The notes: a model not told the origin generated them from the sequence alone. A DNA stretch of 64,000 bases from Bradyrhizobium sp. Ash2021 (GCF_031202265.1 NZ_CP100604.1:2028501-2092500); one strand, 5' to 3'. Positions 43,695 to 52,609 are shown, counted from the first letter of the stretch. Numbers and translations: made by a program.

Positions 43695-45206
43695 ATGGGA
43701 CGCAGCTCAATTGTGGTCGTTCTGTTGCTCACGACAGCTCTTATCGGTGCCCGCTACGCCGTCGCCGGTCAGGCGCCGTCCGCCGCTTCCGATCCCGACA
43801 TTCCCATCAGCCATCAAGATCGCGTCTACTCCGCTGAACAGTACTCGAACACCGTCTCCGTCACCGATCCCGTCGACAACAAGCTCGTTGGCACCATCCG
43901 TCTCGGCGATCCGCTGCCGGCCAATCTCAGTCCGCTCTATAAGGGCCAGCTGTTGGTGCACGGCATGGGGTTTTCGCCCGATCATCGCACCATTGCCGTT
44001 GTCGCCATCGGCTCGAATGCGGTGATCTTCATCGATACCGCGACCAATAGTGTAAAGCACATAACTTATGTTGGGCGCTCTCCGCACGAACCGTTCTTTA
44101 CCATGGATGGCAGTGAGGTTTGGGTCGTCGTCCGCGGCGAGAACTACGTCTCCGTACTGGACGGCACAACTTACGAGGAGAAGACACGGATTACCGTTCC
44201 CAACGGTCCGGGCATGACGATCTTCTCCCCCGACGGCAAATACGGCTATGTCTGCTCATCCTTTACACCAGAGACCGAAGTCATCACCGTTGCCGATCAC
44301 AAAATCGTCGGCAGGGTTCCGCAAGCCAGCCCGTTCTGTCCCAACATCGCCGCAACGCCGGACAGCAAGCAGGTCTGGTTTACCCTGAAAGACACCGGCA
44401 AGACCCAAGTGTTCGATGGGCAACCGCCATTCGCGCTCTTGAAGACCCTCGACACCGGTCCGATCACCAACCACGTCAATATCGTGCGCAATGCCAACGG
44501 CATGTTCGCCTATGTCACTATCGGCGGACTCAACGAAATTAAGGTGTTCCGCACTGACAATTTTGAGCAGGTCGCGACCATTCCGGTGGGTAAGTTACCG
44601 CACGGTATCTGGCCATCCGGGGACGGCACGCGAGTCTATGTCGGCCTCGAGAACGAGGATAAGGTAGCCGCAATTGATACACTAAAGAACGAAGTGATCG
44701 CGACTAGTCCGATCGGCCAAGCTCCGCAAGCCCTCGTATACGTGCCCGATGCCGTGCCTGCGGTGAGCGGCACCCTCAACGCGGCAATGACCAGAATGAT
44801 GGTCATCCCCGAAGGTCTCGGAACCAACAACCTGCAGCCACTCGGCGTGGCTGGCCAATCGGCGCAGCTGTGGCTCGCGCTGCCGGGAGCAAACAAAGAG
44901 GAGAAAGCGCCCACCAGCGTTTCGCTGTCGGATCAGGGCTTGGTGCAAGTATTAGAGGCCGCGGTCACCGGGCTCGAGCCAGGAAAGCCATATCTGCTTG
45001 CGCTGGCGAGTGAGCCGTCGGGGACCGGCGTTCTCGAACCACTGCAAGGATTCATGACCAACCCCGCGGGCGCAGCCGTTGTTAATGCAATCGGACCAAT
45101 CCGCCAGTTAGTGCGTGGCGAGGACAAGATCCCGCGTCGCTACCTGGTGATCCTTCCCGGCACTCCCGATAACCACGGTGCTGCCGTTCAAGTCCAAACG
45201 GAATGA
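43695..45206 (+). CDS. YVTN-type seven-bladed beta-propeller, exported
   Basis: 503 residues with a signal peptide (MGRSSIVVVLLLTTALIGAR, cleavage near AVAG). Seven YVTN/YncE-like blades are visible, for example VSVTDPVDNKLVGTIRLG, VIFIDTATNSVKHITYVG, VSVLDGTTYEEKTRITVP and VAAIDTLKNEVIATSPIG. A C-terminal domain of about 130 residues (from about 370) is extra to the propeller. AAAGGAG lies 8 bases before ATG 43695. Such propellers act in periplasmic ligand or electron-partner binding; the closest analogues next to P460-type haem proteins are unstudied. No catalytic motif seen. Confidence 0.85.
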   Translation: MGRSSIVVVLLLTTALIGARYAVAGQAPSAASDPDIPISHQDRVYSAEQYSNTVSVTDPVDNKLVGTIRLGDPLPANLSPLYKGQLLVHGMGFSPDHRTIAVVAIGSNAVIFIDTATNSVKHITYVGRSPHEPFFTMDGSEVWVVVRGENYVSVLDGTTYEEKTRITVPNGPGMTIFSPDGKYGYVCSSFTPETEVITVADHKIVGRVPQASPFCPNIAATPDSKQVWFTLKDTGKTQVFDGQPPFALLKTLDTGPITNHVNIVRNANGMFAYVTIGGLNEIKVFRTDNFEQVATIPVGKLPHGIWPSGDGTRVYVGLENEDKVAAIDTLKNEVIATSPIGQAPQALVYVPDAVPAVSGTLNAAMTRMMVIPEGLGTNNLQPLGVAGQSAQLWLALPGANKEEKAPTSVSLSDQGLVQVLEAAVTGLEPGKPYLLALASEPSGTGVLEPLQGFMTNPAGAAVVNAIGPIRQLVRGEDKIPRRYLVILPGTPDNHGAAVQVQTE

Positions 45207-45340
45207 AGGGATTCTGACGCTGCACGATGACATGATTTGCTGCAGTTCGGCGCAGTCCCGAGCCTCGGAGAAGGCGATGCGACGAGGCGATTTCCAGCAA
45301 AGGGTTATCCGCCGCTAAACCGAATGAGGGAGATGCGACA

Positions 45341-45898
45341 ATGAAGAAAAGCACGCCGATCAGTCTGGTTATTTCAGTGTCGATCGCCGTCTTGGCGGCC
45401 GGTGTCGCGATTTCCGCGCAGGACAAATACACTGTGCAAGTGCCGAATGGGCTCGCGTTCTCTGAGTTCAGGGGATACGAGGACTGGCCGGTGATCGCGA
45501 TCAGTGAGAACGAAGGCGTAATTGCTGCGATCGTTGGCAATCCGGTGATGATCGACGCCTATAGGCAGGGCGTGCCCGACATTGGCAAGCCTTTCCCAGA
45601 CGGCGCAAAGATGGCGAAAATTCATTGGAACCCGAAAAAACAAGAGGCGTACCCCGGTCAGCCAACGGTGCCAGGTACCCAGCATGACGTTGATTTCATG
45701 GTGAAGGACAGCAAGAGGTTCGCGGACAGCGGCGGATGGGGATGGGGTGCGTTCGACTATGACGCGGCGTCCGATACGTTTAAGCCCGCCACCGTGGCGG
45801 ACAATCCGCCCCAGGAAAACGACGCGAAGTGCGGGTTCGCGTGCCACACGGTGGTGCAGAACCGCGACTACGTATTCACGGAGTATGGAAAGAGGTGA
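45341..45898 (+). CDS. Cytochrome P460 family protein
   Basis: 185 residues. Signal peptide of about 26 residues (cleavage near ISAQ). The sequence EFRGYEDWPVIAISENEGVI and the C-terminal AKCGFACHTVVQNRDYVFTE match cytochrome P460 proteins, which in nitrifiers oxidise hydroxylamine using a haem cross-linked to lysine. The haem motif is C-G-F-A-C-H, that is CX3CH, one residue longer than the usual CXXCH. Lys in AKIHWNPKK is a candidate for the cross-link. It lies 134 bases after the propeller gene; GAGGGAGA precedes the ATG. Could detoxify nitrogen oxides; unproven. Confidence 0.85.
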   Translation: MKKSTPISLVISVSIAVLAAGVAISAQDKYTVQVPNGLAFSEFRGYEDWPVIAISENEGVIAAIVGNPVMIDAYRQGVPDIGKPFPDGAKMAKIHWNPKKQEAYPGQPTVPGTQHDVDFMVKDSKRFADSGGWGWGAFDYDAASDTFKPATVADNPPQENDAKCGFACHTVVQNRDYVFTEYGKR

Positions 45899-45962
45899 GT
45901 ATCGGATAGTGTTGACGGACGGTCGTGACGACTGCGCCGAACAGTGGTTGATGTCCGCACAT

Positions 45963-46096
45963 GGCACATCGCGTCATTTCGCGGCGATGCAATAATTCGG
46001 TCGCTTTCGGTGCGAATCGGAAATCAGCGAGCCGCGCTTGCAGAAGCCTGATTTACCCGCCCTAATCCCGCGCGATGATCTCGCGCTCGCCCTGAT
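45963..46096. repeat. 134-base direct repeat, right copy
   Basis: Pairs with 42750-42883. Its right 35 bases (46062-46096) are the 3' end of the DUF6101 gene. Together the copies bracket the DUF305-propeller-P460 module like target-site or attachment duplications. Confidence 0.9.
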
Positions 46097-46586
46097 GGAT
46101 ATTCGCAGGGTTGAGCAGGTCGCCGCCGCGGCGCCGCACCAGAAATTTCGGACGCCGCGCGCGGATCGCGTTGTGACGCCGGCGCCGGACCGCCGGTTCG
46201 CTCGGCTGGTCTTCCGGCAATTGCGGCAGCTGGAAGATGTCGCTCCACATCTGCCAGGCGGAAGTAATCTCCTCGCGGTCGGAGCTCACGCCGAGTGGGA
46301 TGTTCAATGACGGGTCGCGATGGACCAGCACCAGCATCTGCGCGTCGTCGAGGCCGCGCAAGGCAACACCGAGAAAGTCGCTGACGCGAACGTTGACGGC
46401 CATCTGCATGCCCTGGACGGCACGGTGCAGCACGACGCGTTCGCGGTGAAGTTCGATTCTCCGCACGCCGCCGTCTGCGCGGGTATCCTGCGCATGGAAG
46501 CTGAGCGGAAGAGAAAGAGGGTCGAGCCGCATGACACGGCTCGACCCGGCGGGATTGATCCCGCTTGTTGATGTTTGACGCCTCAC
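46062..46586 (-). CDS. DUF6101 family protein
   Basis: 174 residues, GTG start at 46586 with GGGGAG 9 bases upstream; an ATG at 46532 is possible but lacks a good site. Soluble, basic C-terminus (PAVRRRRHNAIRARRPKFLV). Motif ERVVLHRAVQGMQMAVNVRV is typical of rhizobial DUF6101 proteins. No enzyme motif seen. Function unknown. Its last codons are duplicated 3.2 kb away at 42849-42883. Confidence 0.7.
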   Translation of the reverse strand: MRRQTSTSGINPAGSSRVMRLDPLSLPLSFHAQDTRADGGVRRIELHRERVVLHRAVQGMQMAVNVRVSDFLGVALRGLDDAQMLVLVHRDPSLNIPLGVSSDREEITSAWQMWSDIFQLPQLPEDQPSEPAVRRRRHNAIRARRPKFLVRRRGGDLLNPANIHQGEREIIARD

Positions 46587-46706
46587 GGCTTTAGTCTCCC
46601 CGCCAGGATTATGTTCCCGGTCGATAGCTGAGACCTTAGCGGAGCTGTTTCCGTTTCGCCTTAAAAAGACTGGTTAACCCGCCGTGACCTGCCCTTCATC
46701 CGCTCG

Positions 46707-46752
46707 CATGATTGACAAGACCTTGGCTCACATGATTGACGAGACCTTGCTT
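46707..46752. repeat. 24-base tandem repeat, two copies
   Basis: CATGATTGACAAGACCTTGG at 46707 and CATGATTGACGAGACCTTGC at 46731. Both contain TTGAC. It lies about 100 bases before the pmbA start. Confidence 0.75.
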
Positions 46753-46854
46753 GATTATCGAAATTGTTTGGCTTTTCCGGCCGCAAAATGCTTGAAATCC
46801 CTGTGAATCAGGCACATCTGGTGGGCCTGCTGATCTGCGTTCCCGCCCGCTTCA

Positions 46855-48303
46855 ATGTCAGGGATTTTGTTTGTGAACTCTTCACCATCCAAGGCTTCAC
46901 CATCCAAGGCTTCACCATCCAAGGCTTCGCCGCGTTCGTCGAAAGACGCGACCTCCGACCTGTTCGACCAATCCGCGCTCTCGACGCTGGCGCAGCGCCT
47001 CGTCGAGGCCGCCAGGCGCGCGGGCGCTGACGCCGCCGACGCGGTGGCGGTGCGCGGCGTGTCGCAGGGCGTCGAAGTGCGCGACGGGCGCGTCGAGGAG
47101 TCCGAGCGTTCCGAAGGCGACGATGTCGGATTGCGCGTGCTGGTCGGCAAGCGCCAGGCGGTGGTTTCGACCAACGACATCAGCGGCGATGGCGTCGCCA
47201 AGCTCGCCGAGCGCGCGGTGGCGATGGCGCGCGTTGCGCCCGACGACAAATATGTCGGCCTCGCCGATCCGTCGCTGTTGGCGCGCGAATTTCCCGATCT
47301 CGATTTGCTCGACCGCAAGGTCCCGTCGACGTCGGAACTCGAGCGCCGCGCCATGGAGGCGGAAGCCGCAGGCCTCGCGGTCAAGGGCGTCAGCAAATCC
47401 GGCGGCGCGTCCGCCTCGAGCGGTATCGGTGGCATGGTGCTGGTGACCTCCACCGGTTTCCACGGCTCTTATCTGCGCTCGAGCCAGGGCATCTCGATGA
47501 CCGCGATTTCCGGCGACGGCACCGGCATGGAGCGCGACTACGATTTCACGTCGGCGCCGCATGCCTCCGATCTCGCCTCGCCTGAAAGCGTCGGCCGCAG
47601 GGCGGGCGAACGCACGGTTGCAAGGTCCAATCCGCGCAAGGTCGAGACCTGCAAGGTGCCCGTGGTGTTCGATCCGAGGGTCGCGGGATCGCTGGTCGGC
47701 CATCTCGTCGGCGCGGTCAACGGCGCATCGATCGCGCGCAAGACCAGTTTCCTGAAAGACCGGCTGGGCGAGCAGTTGTTTGCCGGCAACATCCGCATCA
47801 TCGACGATCCCCTGCGGGTGCGCGGCCTGCGTTCGCAGACCTTCGACGTCGAGGGCGTCAAGGTCAAGAAGCTCGCGATCATCGATGACGGCGTGCTGAC
47901 CACCTGGCTCCTGGATTCCGCAACCGCCCGCGAGCTCGGCATGGTCACGACCGGGCACGCCCATCGCGGCGTATCGTCGTCGCCGTCGCCGTCTTCCTAT
48001 AATCTGCATCTCGAAGCGGGCGAGCTGACGCCGAAACAGCTGATCTCCGATATTAAACAGGGATTTTACGTCACCGATCTGATCGGCTCGGGCGTCAATG
48101 GCGTCACCGGCGACTACAGCCGCGGCGCGTCCGGCTTCTGGATCGAGAACGGCGAGATCACCTATCCCGTCAGCGAAGTGACGATCGCGGGCCATCTGCT
48201 GCCGATGTTCAAATCGCTGGTCCCGGCCAACGATCTGGAATTCCGCTACGGCGTCAATGCGCCGACGCTGCGCATCGAGGGTTTGACGCTTGGCGGACGC
48301 TGA
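46855..48303 (+). CDS. pmbA: TldE/PmbA family metalloprotease subunit
   Basis: 482 residues. RAGADAADAVAVRGVSQGVE and GDDVGLRVLVGKRQAVVSTND are typical PmbA/TldE; the C-terminus has GDYSRGASGFWIENGEITYP and LRIEGLTLGG. PmbA pairs with TldD, whose HExxxH-type site cleaves modified peptides such as microcin B17 precursor and CcdA. PmbA itself lacks that site. tldD is not in the window. The N-terminus carries three PSKAS repeats from a 15-base DNA repeat (46881-46925), so the start may vary; GTG 46873 is also possible. Confidence 0.9.
   Translation: MSGILFVNSSPSKASPSKASPSKASPRSSKDATSDLFDQSALSTLAQRLVEAARRAGADAADAVAVRGVSQGVEVRDGRVEESERSEGDDVGLRVLVGKRQAVVSTNDISGDGVAKLAERAVAMARVAPDDKYVGLADPSLLAREFPDLDLLDRKVPSTSELERRAMEAEAAGLAVKGVSKSGGASASSGIGGMVLVTSTGFHGSYLRSSQGISMTAISGDGTGMERDYDFTSAPHASDLASPESVGRRAGERTVARSNPRKVETCKVPVVFDPRVAGSLVGHLVGAVNGASIARKTSFLKDRLGEQLFAGNIRIIDDPLRVRGLRSQTFDVEGVKVKKLAIIDDGVLTTWLLDSATARELGMVTTGHAHRGVSSSPSPSSYNLHLEAGELTPKQLISDIKQGFYVTDLIGSGVNGVTGDYSRGASGFWIENGEITYPVSEVTIAGHLLPMFKSLVPANDLEFRYGVNAPTLRIEGLTLGGR
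46881..46925. repeat. Perfect 15-base tandem repeat within pmbA
   Basis: Three identical copies of TTCACCATCCAAGGC. They encode SPSKA-type units, so gain or loss of a copy keeps the reading frame. Confidence 0.95.
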
Positions 48304-49099
48304 CACGATCGACAACACCAGCGCACGCGATGCCGCCCTGCTGACCGACACCGTGCGGGAGGCGGGCGCGCTGGCGCTGTCGCTGTTTCGCACCGAGTTG
48401 AAGAACTGGACCAAGGGCGTCTCGTCGCCGGTCTCCGAGGCCGATATCGCCGTCAACGATCTGCTTGAACGCAGGCTGCGCGCGGCGACGCCGGACTATG
48501 GCTGGCTGTCGGAAGAAAGCGTCGACGACGAGCAGCGTCTCGGCAAGCCGCTGGTCTGGATCGTCGATCCCATCGACGGCACCCGCGGCTATCTCGCGGG
48601 CCGCGAAGACTGGTGCGTCAGCGTGGCGCTGGTGGCGGGCGCAACACCGGTGCTGGCGGCGGTGTTCGCGCCGGTCGGCGAAGAGTTTTTCTTTGCCGCG
48701 CGCGGGCAGGGCGCGACGCTCAACGACGTTGCGGTGTCGGCGACCGCCGGCACCGAGCTGGATTTTTCCCGCATGGCCGGCCCCAAACCGCTGGTGCAGC
48801 GGCTGAGCCCGTCTGCGGAAGAAATCACGCTGTTTCCGCGAATCGGTTCATTGGCGCTGCGGCTGTGCCGGGTCGCGCAGGGCAGCCTCGATGCCGCTTT
48901 TGCGGGCGGCCAGAGCCGCGACTGGGACCTTGCGGCGGCCAATTTGATCGTGCAGGAAGCGAATGGTAGGATGACGGCGCTCTCGGGGGACACGATCGAG
49001 TACAATCGCCGGGAGGTGGCGCACGGGGTGCTGGTGGCAGCGGGACACGATCGTCATGCACGCATTGTCGAGCATTTTCGAAACCGTCCGTTGCCCTGA
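48290..49099 (+). CDS. Inositol monophosphatase family / 3'(2'),5'-bisphosphate nucleotidase-like
   Basis: 269 residues. WLSEESVDDEQRLG (metal-binding Glu), WIVDPIDGTRGYLAG (the DPIDGT signature) and GGQSRDWDLAAANLIVQEA (final Asp) define the lithium-sensitive Mg-dependent phosphatase family. CysQ-type 3'-phosphoadenosine phosphate hydrolysis or inositol/fructose bisphosphate hydrolysis are possible. Starts with TTG 48290 and overlaps the pmbA end by 14 bases. Part of the envelope gene run that continues to lpxK. Confidence 0.9.
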   Translation: MADADTIDNTSARDAALLTDTVREAGALALSLFRTELKNWTKGVSSPVSEADIAVNDLLERRLRAATPDYGWLSEESVDDEQRLGKPLVWIVDPIDGTRGYLAGREDWCVSVALVAGATPVLAAVFAPVGEEFFFAARGQGATLNDVAVSATAGTELDFSRMAGPKPLVQRLSPSAEEITLFPRIGSLALRLCRVAQGSLDAAFAGGQSRDWDLAAANLIVQEANGRMTALSGDTIEYNRREVAHGVLVAAGHDRHARIVEHFRNRPLP

Positions 49100-49177
49100 A
49101 CACGTCCGACACGCGCCTGAAATCCTTTACTCACGACCAGTGCTGCTTGCCGGGCATCTCGTTTAGGAAAGACCATC

Positions 49178-49426
49178 ATGCCAGATAGTGCCCAGCCGCA
49201 ATTGCTTCACCTCGTCATCGGCGGCGAGTTGACCGATCTCGAACACACGACGTTCAAGGATCTCGATCAGGTCGAAATCGTCGGCGTCTACCCCAATTAC
49301 GCTTCGGCTCATGCGGCCTGGAAGGCGAAGGCGCAGCAGACCGTGGACAATGCCCACATGCGCTATTTCGTGGTCCACCTCCACCGGTTGCTGGATCCGG
49401 GTCAAGAAGCAAAGCCCTCCCGTTGA
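49178..49426 (+). CDS. DUF4170 family small protein
   Basis: 82 residues, LLHLVIGGELTDLEHTTFKD and VEIVGVYPNYASAHAAWKAK, the DUF4170 pattern of a small alpha/beta protein. It lies between the phosphatase and DUF374 acyltransferase genes in many alphaproteobacteria, and here overlaps the latter (TTGA). Function unknown; the constant position suggests a role in the lipid A/envelope pathway. Confidence 0.88.
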   Translation: MPDSAQPQLLHLVIGGELTDLEHTTFKDLDQVEIVGVYPNYASAHAAWKAKAQQTVDNAHMRYFVVHLHRLLDPGQEAKPSR

Positions 49427-50136
49427 AAAGATTAGTTCGCGATTTGCTGCGCAGCAGCTGGGTTCAGCGCGCGCTGGGTTTCCTCGCGGCCGAATATCTG
49501 CGGCTGGTCTGGCTGACCAACCGGTTCAGCTACGACCCGGTCGATGTCTATGAGCAGGTCGAGCCGCTCATGCCGGCGATCCTCGCGTTCTGGCATGGCC
49601 AACACTTCATGACGCCGTTTATCAAGACCAAGGAGTCCTACCGGGCAAAGGTGCTGATCTCGCGGCATCGCGACGGCGAATTCAACGCGATCGCCGCGGA
49701 ACGGCTCGGCATTCGCACGATCCGGGGCTCCGGCGATCATGGCGGGGCCTTTCACCGCAAGGGTGGCGTCGGCGCCTTCAGGGAGATGGTGCTGGCGCTG
49801 GAGGAGGGCTGGAATGTAGCGACCACCGCCGACGTGCCGAAGCGCGCGCGGGTCGTGGGCCTCGGCCTGATCATGCTGGCGCGGGAGTCCGGACGGCCGA
49901 TCCTGCCGTTTGCGATGGTCACCAGCCGGTTCCTCCGGCTGAAAAACTGGGACTCGTCTACCATCAATTTGCCATTCGGGCGCGGCGCAGTGGTAGGTAT
50001 TGATGCCGTATACGTGCCGCCTGACGCCGACGCCGAGACCATGGAAAAACTGCGGCTGCAGGTGGAAACTTACCTGAACGAAGCGACCCGCCGCGCCTAT
50101 GCAGCCGTCGGGCGTCCGGAGGCAGCGCTTGGCTAA
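49423..50136 (+). CDS. DUF374 lysophospholipid acyltransferase-like protein
   Basis: 237 residues. One N-terminal hydrophobic helix and the DUF374 acyltransferase block: ILAFWHGQHFMTPFI (His of the HX4D-like site), VLISRHRDGEF and RTIRGSGDHGGAFHRKGGVG. Relatives transfer acyl chains to lipid A precursors or lysophospholipids. Start TTG 49423 overlaps the DUF4170 stop. It directly precedes waaA and lpxK, so a secondary lipid A acylation role is likely. Confidence 0.9.
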   Translation: MKRLVRDLLRSSWVQRALGFLAAEYLRLVWLTNRFSYDPVDVYEQVEPLMPAILAFWHGQHFMTPFIKTKESYRAKVLISRHRDGEFNAIAAERLGIRTIRGSGDHGGAFHRKGGVGAFREMVLALEEGWNVATTADVPKRARVVGLGLIMLARESGRPILPFAMVTSRFLRLKNWDSSTINLPFGRGAVVGIDAVYVPPDADAETMEKLRLQVETYLNEATRRAYAAVGRPEAALG

Positions 50137-51433
50137 TTCGCTACCGATGACGTTGCGCGTCTACCGGAAACTGTCGTTCGCGGTGGTGCCGCTGGCGCCT
50201 GCGCTGATCAAGCGGCGGCTCAAGCTCGGCAAGGAAGATCCGGCGCGGGTCGGCGAACGGCGCGGCATGAGCGACGACGTCCGGCCGCACGGACCGCTGG
50301 TCTGGATTCACGGCGCCAGCGTCGGCGAGGTGCTGGCCGCAGCCGCCCTGATCGAGAAGCTGCGGGCGCTGAATCTCCGCATCCTCCTGACCTCCGGTAC
50401 GGTGACGTCGGCGGCGATCGTCGCCAAGCGGTTTCCCCCCGACGTCATCCATCAATATGTGCCCTACGACGCGCCGCGCTATGTCGCGCGGTTTCTCGAC
50501 CACTGGCGCCCGTCGCTGGCGCTGTTCATCGAATCGGACCTGTGGCCGAACCTGATCCTGGCGAGCGCGGCGCGGCGGCTGCCGATGGTCTTGATCAACG
50601 GGCGGATGTCGCAGCGCTCGTTTCCGCGCTGGCGCCGGGTCTCGAACACGATTTCGGCGCTGCTCGGCCGGTTCGATGTCTGCCTGGCGCAGTCGCAACT
50701 CGATGCGGATCGCTTTTCGGCGCTGGGCAGCCGCAACGTCGTGACCACCGGAAATCTGAAGCTGGATGTTCCGGCTCCGCCGGCCGATCCGGCAAAGCTC
50801 GAGCGGCTGATGGCGATGACACGCGGCCGCCCGATCGTGGTCGCCGCATCCACGCATCCCGGCGAGGAAGAGATTCTGGCGGAGACGCACAAGACGCTGG
50901 CCGGCTTCTTTCCGGGATTGTTGACCGTGATCGTGCCGCGCCATGCCGATCGCGGCGAGGCCGTCGCCCGCACTATCGAGGCTTTGGGCCTGCACGCAAG
51001 CTTGCGTTCGCGCGAGCAATTGCCGACGGCGGCGACCGATATCTATGTCGCCGATACCATGGGCGAACTGGGCCTGTTCTACCGGCTGGCGCCGATCGTG
51101 TTCATGGGCGGGTCGCTGATCGAACATGGCGGGCAAAATCCGATCGAGGCGGTCAAGCTCGGCGCGGCGATCGTTCATGGCCCGCATGTCTTCAATTTCA
51201 CCGATGTCTACGAAGCGCTCGATGCGGCCGGCGGCGCGCGACGGGCTGATAGCCAGGAGGCGCTGGTGAAACAGCTCGGCCAGCTGCTGGCCGATCCCAA
51301 GGCGCGCGAAGCATCGCTGGCGGCCTCCGAGCGCGTGGTCGAACAGCTCGGCGGCGCGCTAGAACGCACGCTTGCGGCGCTCGAGCCCTATCTGTTGCAG
51401 CTGCGGCTCGAAATGGGAGCCGCGAATGCGTGA
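50129..51433 (+). CDS. waaA: Kdo transferase WaaA (KdtA)
   Basis: 434 residues. N-terminal hydrophobic MTLRVYRKLSFAVVPLAPAL anchors the protein to the inner membrane; VWIHGASVGEVLAA and LFIESDLWPNLILA mark the GT30 family; HGGQNPIEAVKLGAAIVHGP binds CMP-Kdo. It adds Kdo sugars to lipid IVA. TTG 50129 is the start: GGAGG lies 6 bases before it, and it overlaps the previous stop. lpxK follows with an 8-base overlap. Confidence 0.95.
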   Translation: MANSLPMTLRVYRKLSFAVVPLAPALIKRRLKLGKEDPARVGERRGMSDDVRPHGPLVWIHGASVGEVLAAAALIEKLRALNLRILLTSGTVTSAAIVAKRFPPDVIHQYVPYDAPRYVARFLDHWRPSLALFIESDLWPNLILASAARRLPMVLINGRMSQRSFPRWRRVSNTISALLGRFDVCLAQSQLDADRFSALGSRNVVTTGNLKLDVPAPPADPAKLERLMAMTRGRPIVVAASTHPGEEEILAETHKTLAGFFPGLLTVIVPRHADRGEAVARTIEALGLHASLRSREQLPTAATDIYVADTMGELGLFYRLAPIVFMGGSLIEHGGQNPIEAVKLGAAIVHGPHVFNFTDVYEALDAAGGARRADSQEALVKQLGQLLADPKAREASLAASERVVEQLGGALERTLAALEPYLLQLRLEMGAANA

Positions 51434-52448
51434 GCCGGGCTTCTGGCACGGCCCGCCTTCCTGGAAATCGCATCTATTGAGGCCGCTCGGCGCGCTCTAT
51501 GGCGCCATCGCCGCCAAACGCCTGCAGCGCGATGGTCTCGATGCCGGCATTCCCGTGCTCTGCGTCGGCAATTATCATGTCGGCGGCGCCGGCAAGACGC
51601 CGACGGTGCTGGCGCTGGCCGGACTGCTGCGCGATCTCGGCGAGACGCCGGTCGTGCTCAGCCGCGGCTATGGCGGCAAATTGCGCGGCCCGGTCAGGGT
51701 CGATCCCGTCAGGCATGCGGCCAGCGACGTCGGCGACGAGCCGCTGATGATGGCCGCCGCCCTGCCGGTGGTGGTCTCGCGCGAGCGTGCCGACGGCGTG
51801 CCGCTGGCGCGCGCGCAAGGCGCTTCCGTGATCCTGATGGATGATGGGTTCCAGAACCCGTCGGTGGCCAAGGACGTCTCCCTGATCGTGATCGACAGCG
51901 ACCGCGGCCTCGGCAACGGCCGCGTGCTTCCGGCCGGCCCCTTGCGCGCGCCGCTGCGGCCGCAATTGGCGCGCACCGATGCGCTGGTCATTGTCGGCCA
52001 GGGCGCCGCTGCCGAGGCGGTGGCGTCCGAACTCACGGCGCGCGGAAAGCCGGTGCTGCGCGCGCGTCTAAAACCCGATGACGCGTCGGTCGCGTCGCTT
52101 CGCGGCAAGCGCGTGCTGGCCTTTGCCGGCATCGGCGATCCCGCCCGCTTCTTCGCAACCTTGCGCGCCAGCGGGATCGAACCGGTCAGGCAGCGCGCCT
52201 TCGCCGATCACCATTCGTTTTCGCAAGGCGAGATCGAGGCGCTGATCGCGGAGGCCAAACGCGACACCCTGACGCCGGTGACGACGCAAAAGGATTTTGC
52301 GCGGCTGCAGACAAATGGCGAAGTGCCCGGCTGGGCGCGCGCGATCGTGCCGTTCGCGGTGACGCTGGAGTTCGACGACGCGGCGCTGTTGCGGAAGTTC
52401 GTGACGGAGCGGCTGTTTCAGGCGCGCGACAGGAAATTTCGCGATTGA
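51426..52448 (+). CDS. lpxK: Tetraacyldisaccharide 4'-kinase LpxK
   Basis: 340 residues. MREPGFWHGPPSWKSHLLRP at the start; Walker A CVGNYHVGGAGKTPTVLALA; LSRGYGGKLRGPVRV; ILMDDGFQNPSV with the catalytic Asp pair. It phosphorylates the 4' position of the lipid A precursor at the inner membrane. GGGAG lies upstream of ATG 51426. It overlaps waaA by 8 bases, the end of the lipid A run. Confidence 0.97.
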   Translation: MREPGFWHGPPSWKSHLLRPLGALYGAIAAKRLQRDGLDAGIPVLCVGNYHVGGAGKTPTVLALAGLLRDLGETPVVLSRGYGGKLRGPVRVDPVRHAASDVGDEPLMMAAALPVVVSRERADGVPLARAQGASVILMDDGFQNPSVAKDVSLIVIDSDRGLGNGRVLPAGPLRAPLRPQLARTDALVIVGQGAAAEAVASELTARGKPVLRARLKPDDASVASLRGKRVLAFAGIGDPARFFATLRASGIEPVRQRAFADHHSFSQGEIEALIAEAKRDTLTPVTTQKDFARLQTNGEVPGWARAIVPFAVTLEFDDAALLRKFVTERLFQARDRKFRD

Positions 52449-52461
52449 TACGTTCACAGTC

Positions 52462-52604
52462 GTCGTCCCGGCCTTGAGCCGGGACCCATAACCACCGCTG
52501 TTAATAACTGAGAACAGCTGGCGCATCAGCTTGGCATAACCACGACGACCTGTGACTATGGGTCCCGGCTCCTTGTGCGCAATTGCGCACTGGGCCGGGA
52601 CGAC
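52462..52604. repeat. Palindromic intergenic repeat (GTCGTCCCGGCC type)
   Basis: GTCGTCCCGGCC (52462-52473) and GGCCGGGACGAC (52593-52604) are perfect ends. GAGCCGGGACCCATA and TATGGGTCCCGGCTC inside also pair. Fills the space between lpxK and the DUF2093 gene. Confidence 0.92.
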
Positions 52605-52609
52605 AAAAA

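Noticed and set aside
43126..45898. Nitrifier-like hydroxylamine oxidation pathway
   Set aside because: Only a P460-type cytochrome is present, with no HAO or AMO genes; detoxification or other roles are as likely.
46912..48456. 514-codon minus-strand open frame across pmbA
   Set aside because: Composition rich in Arg, His, Ala, Asp with no family pattern, antisense to a clear pmbA gene.
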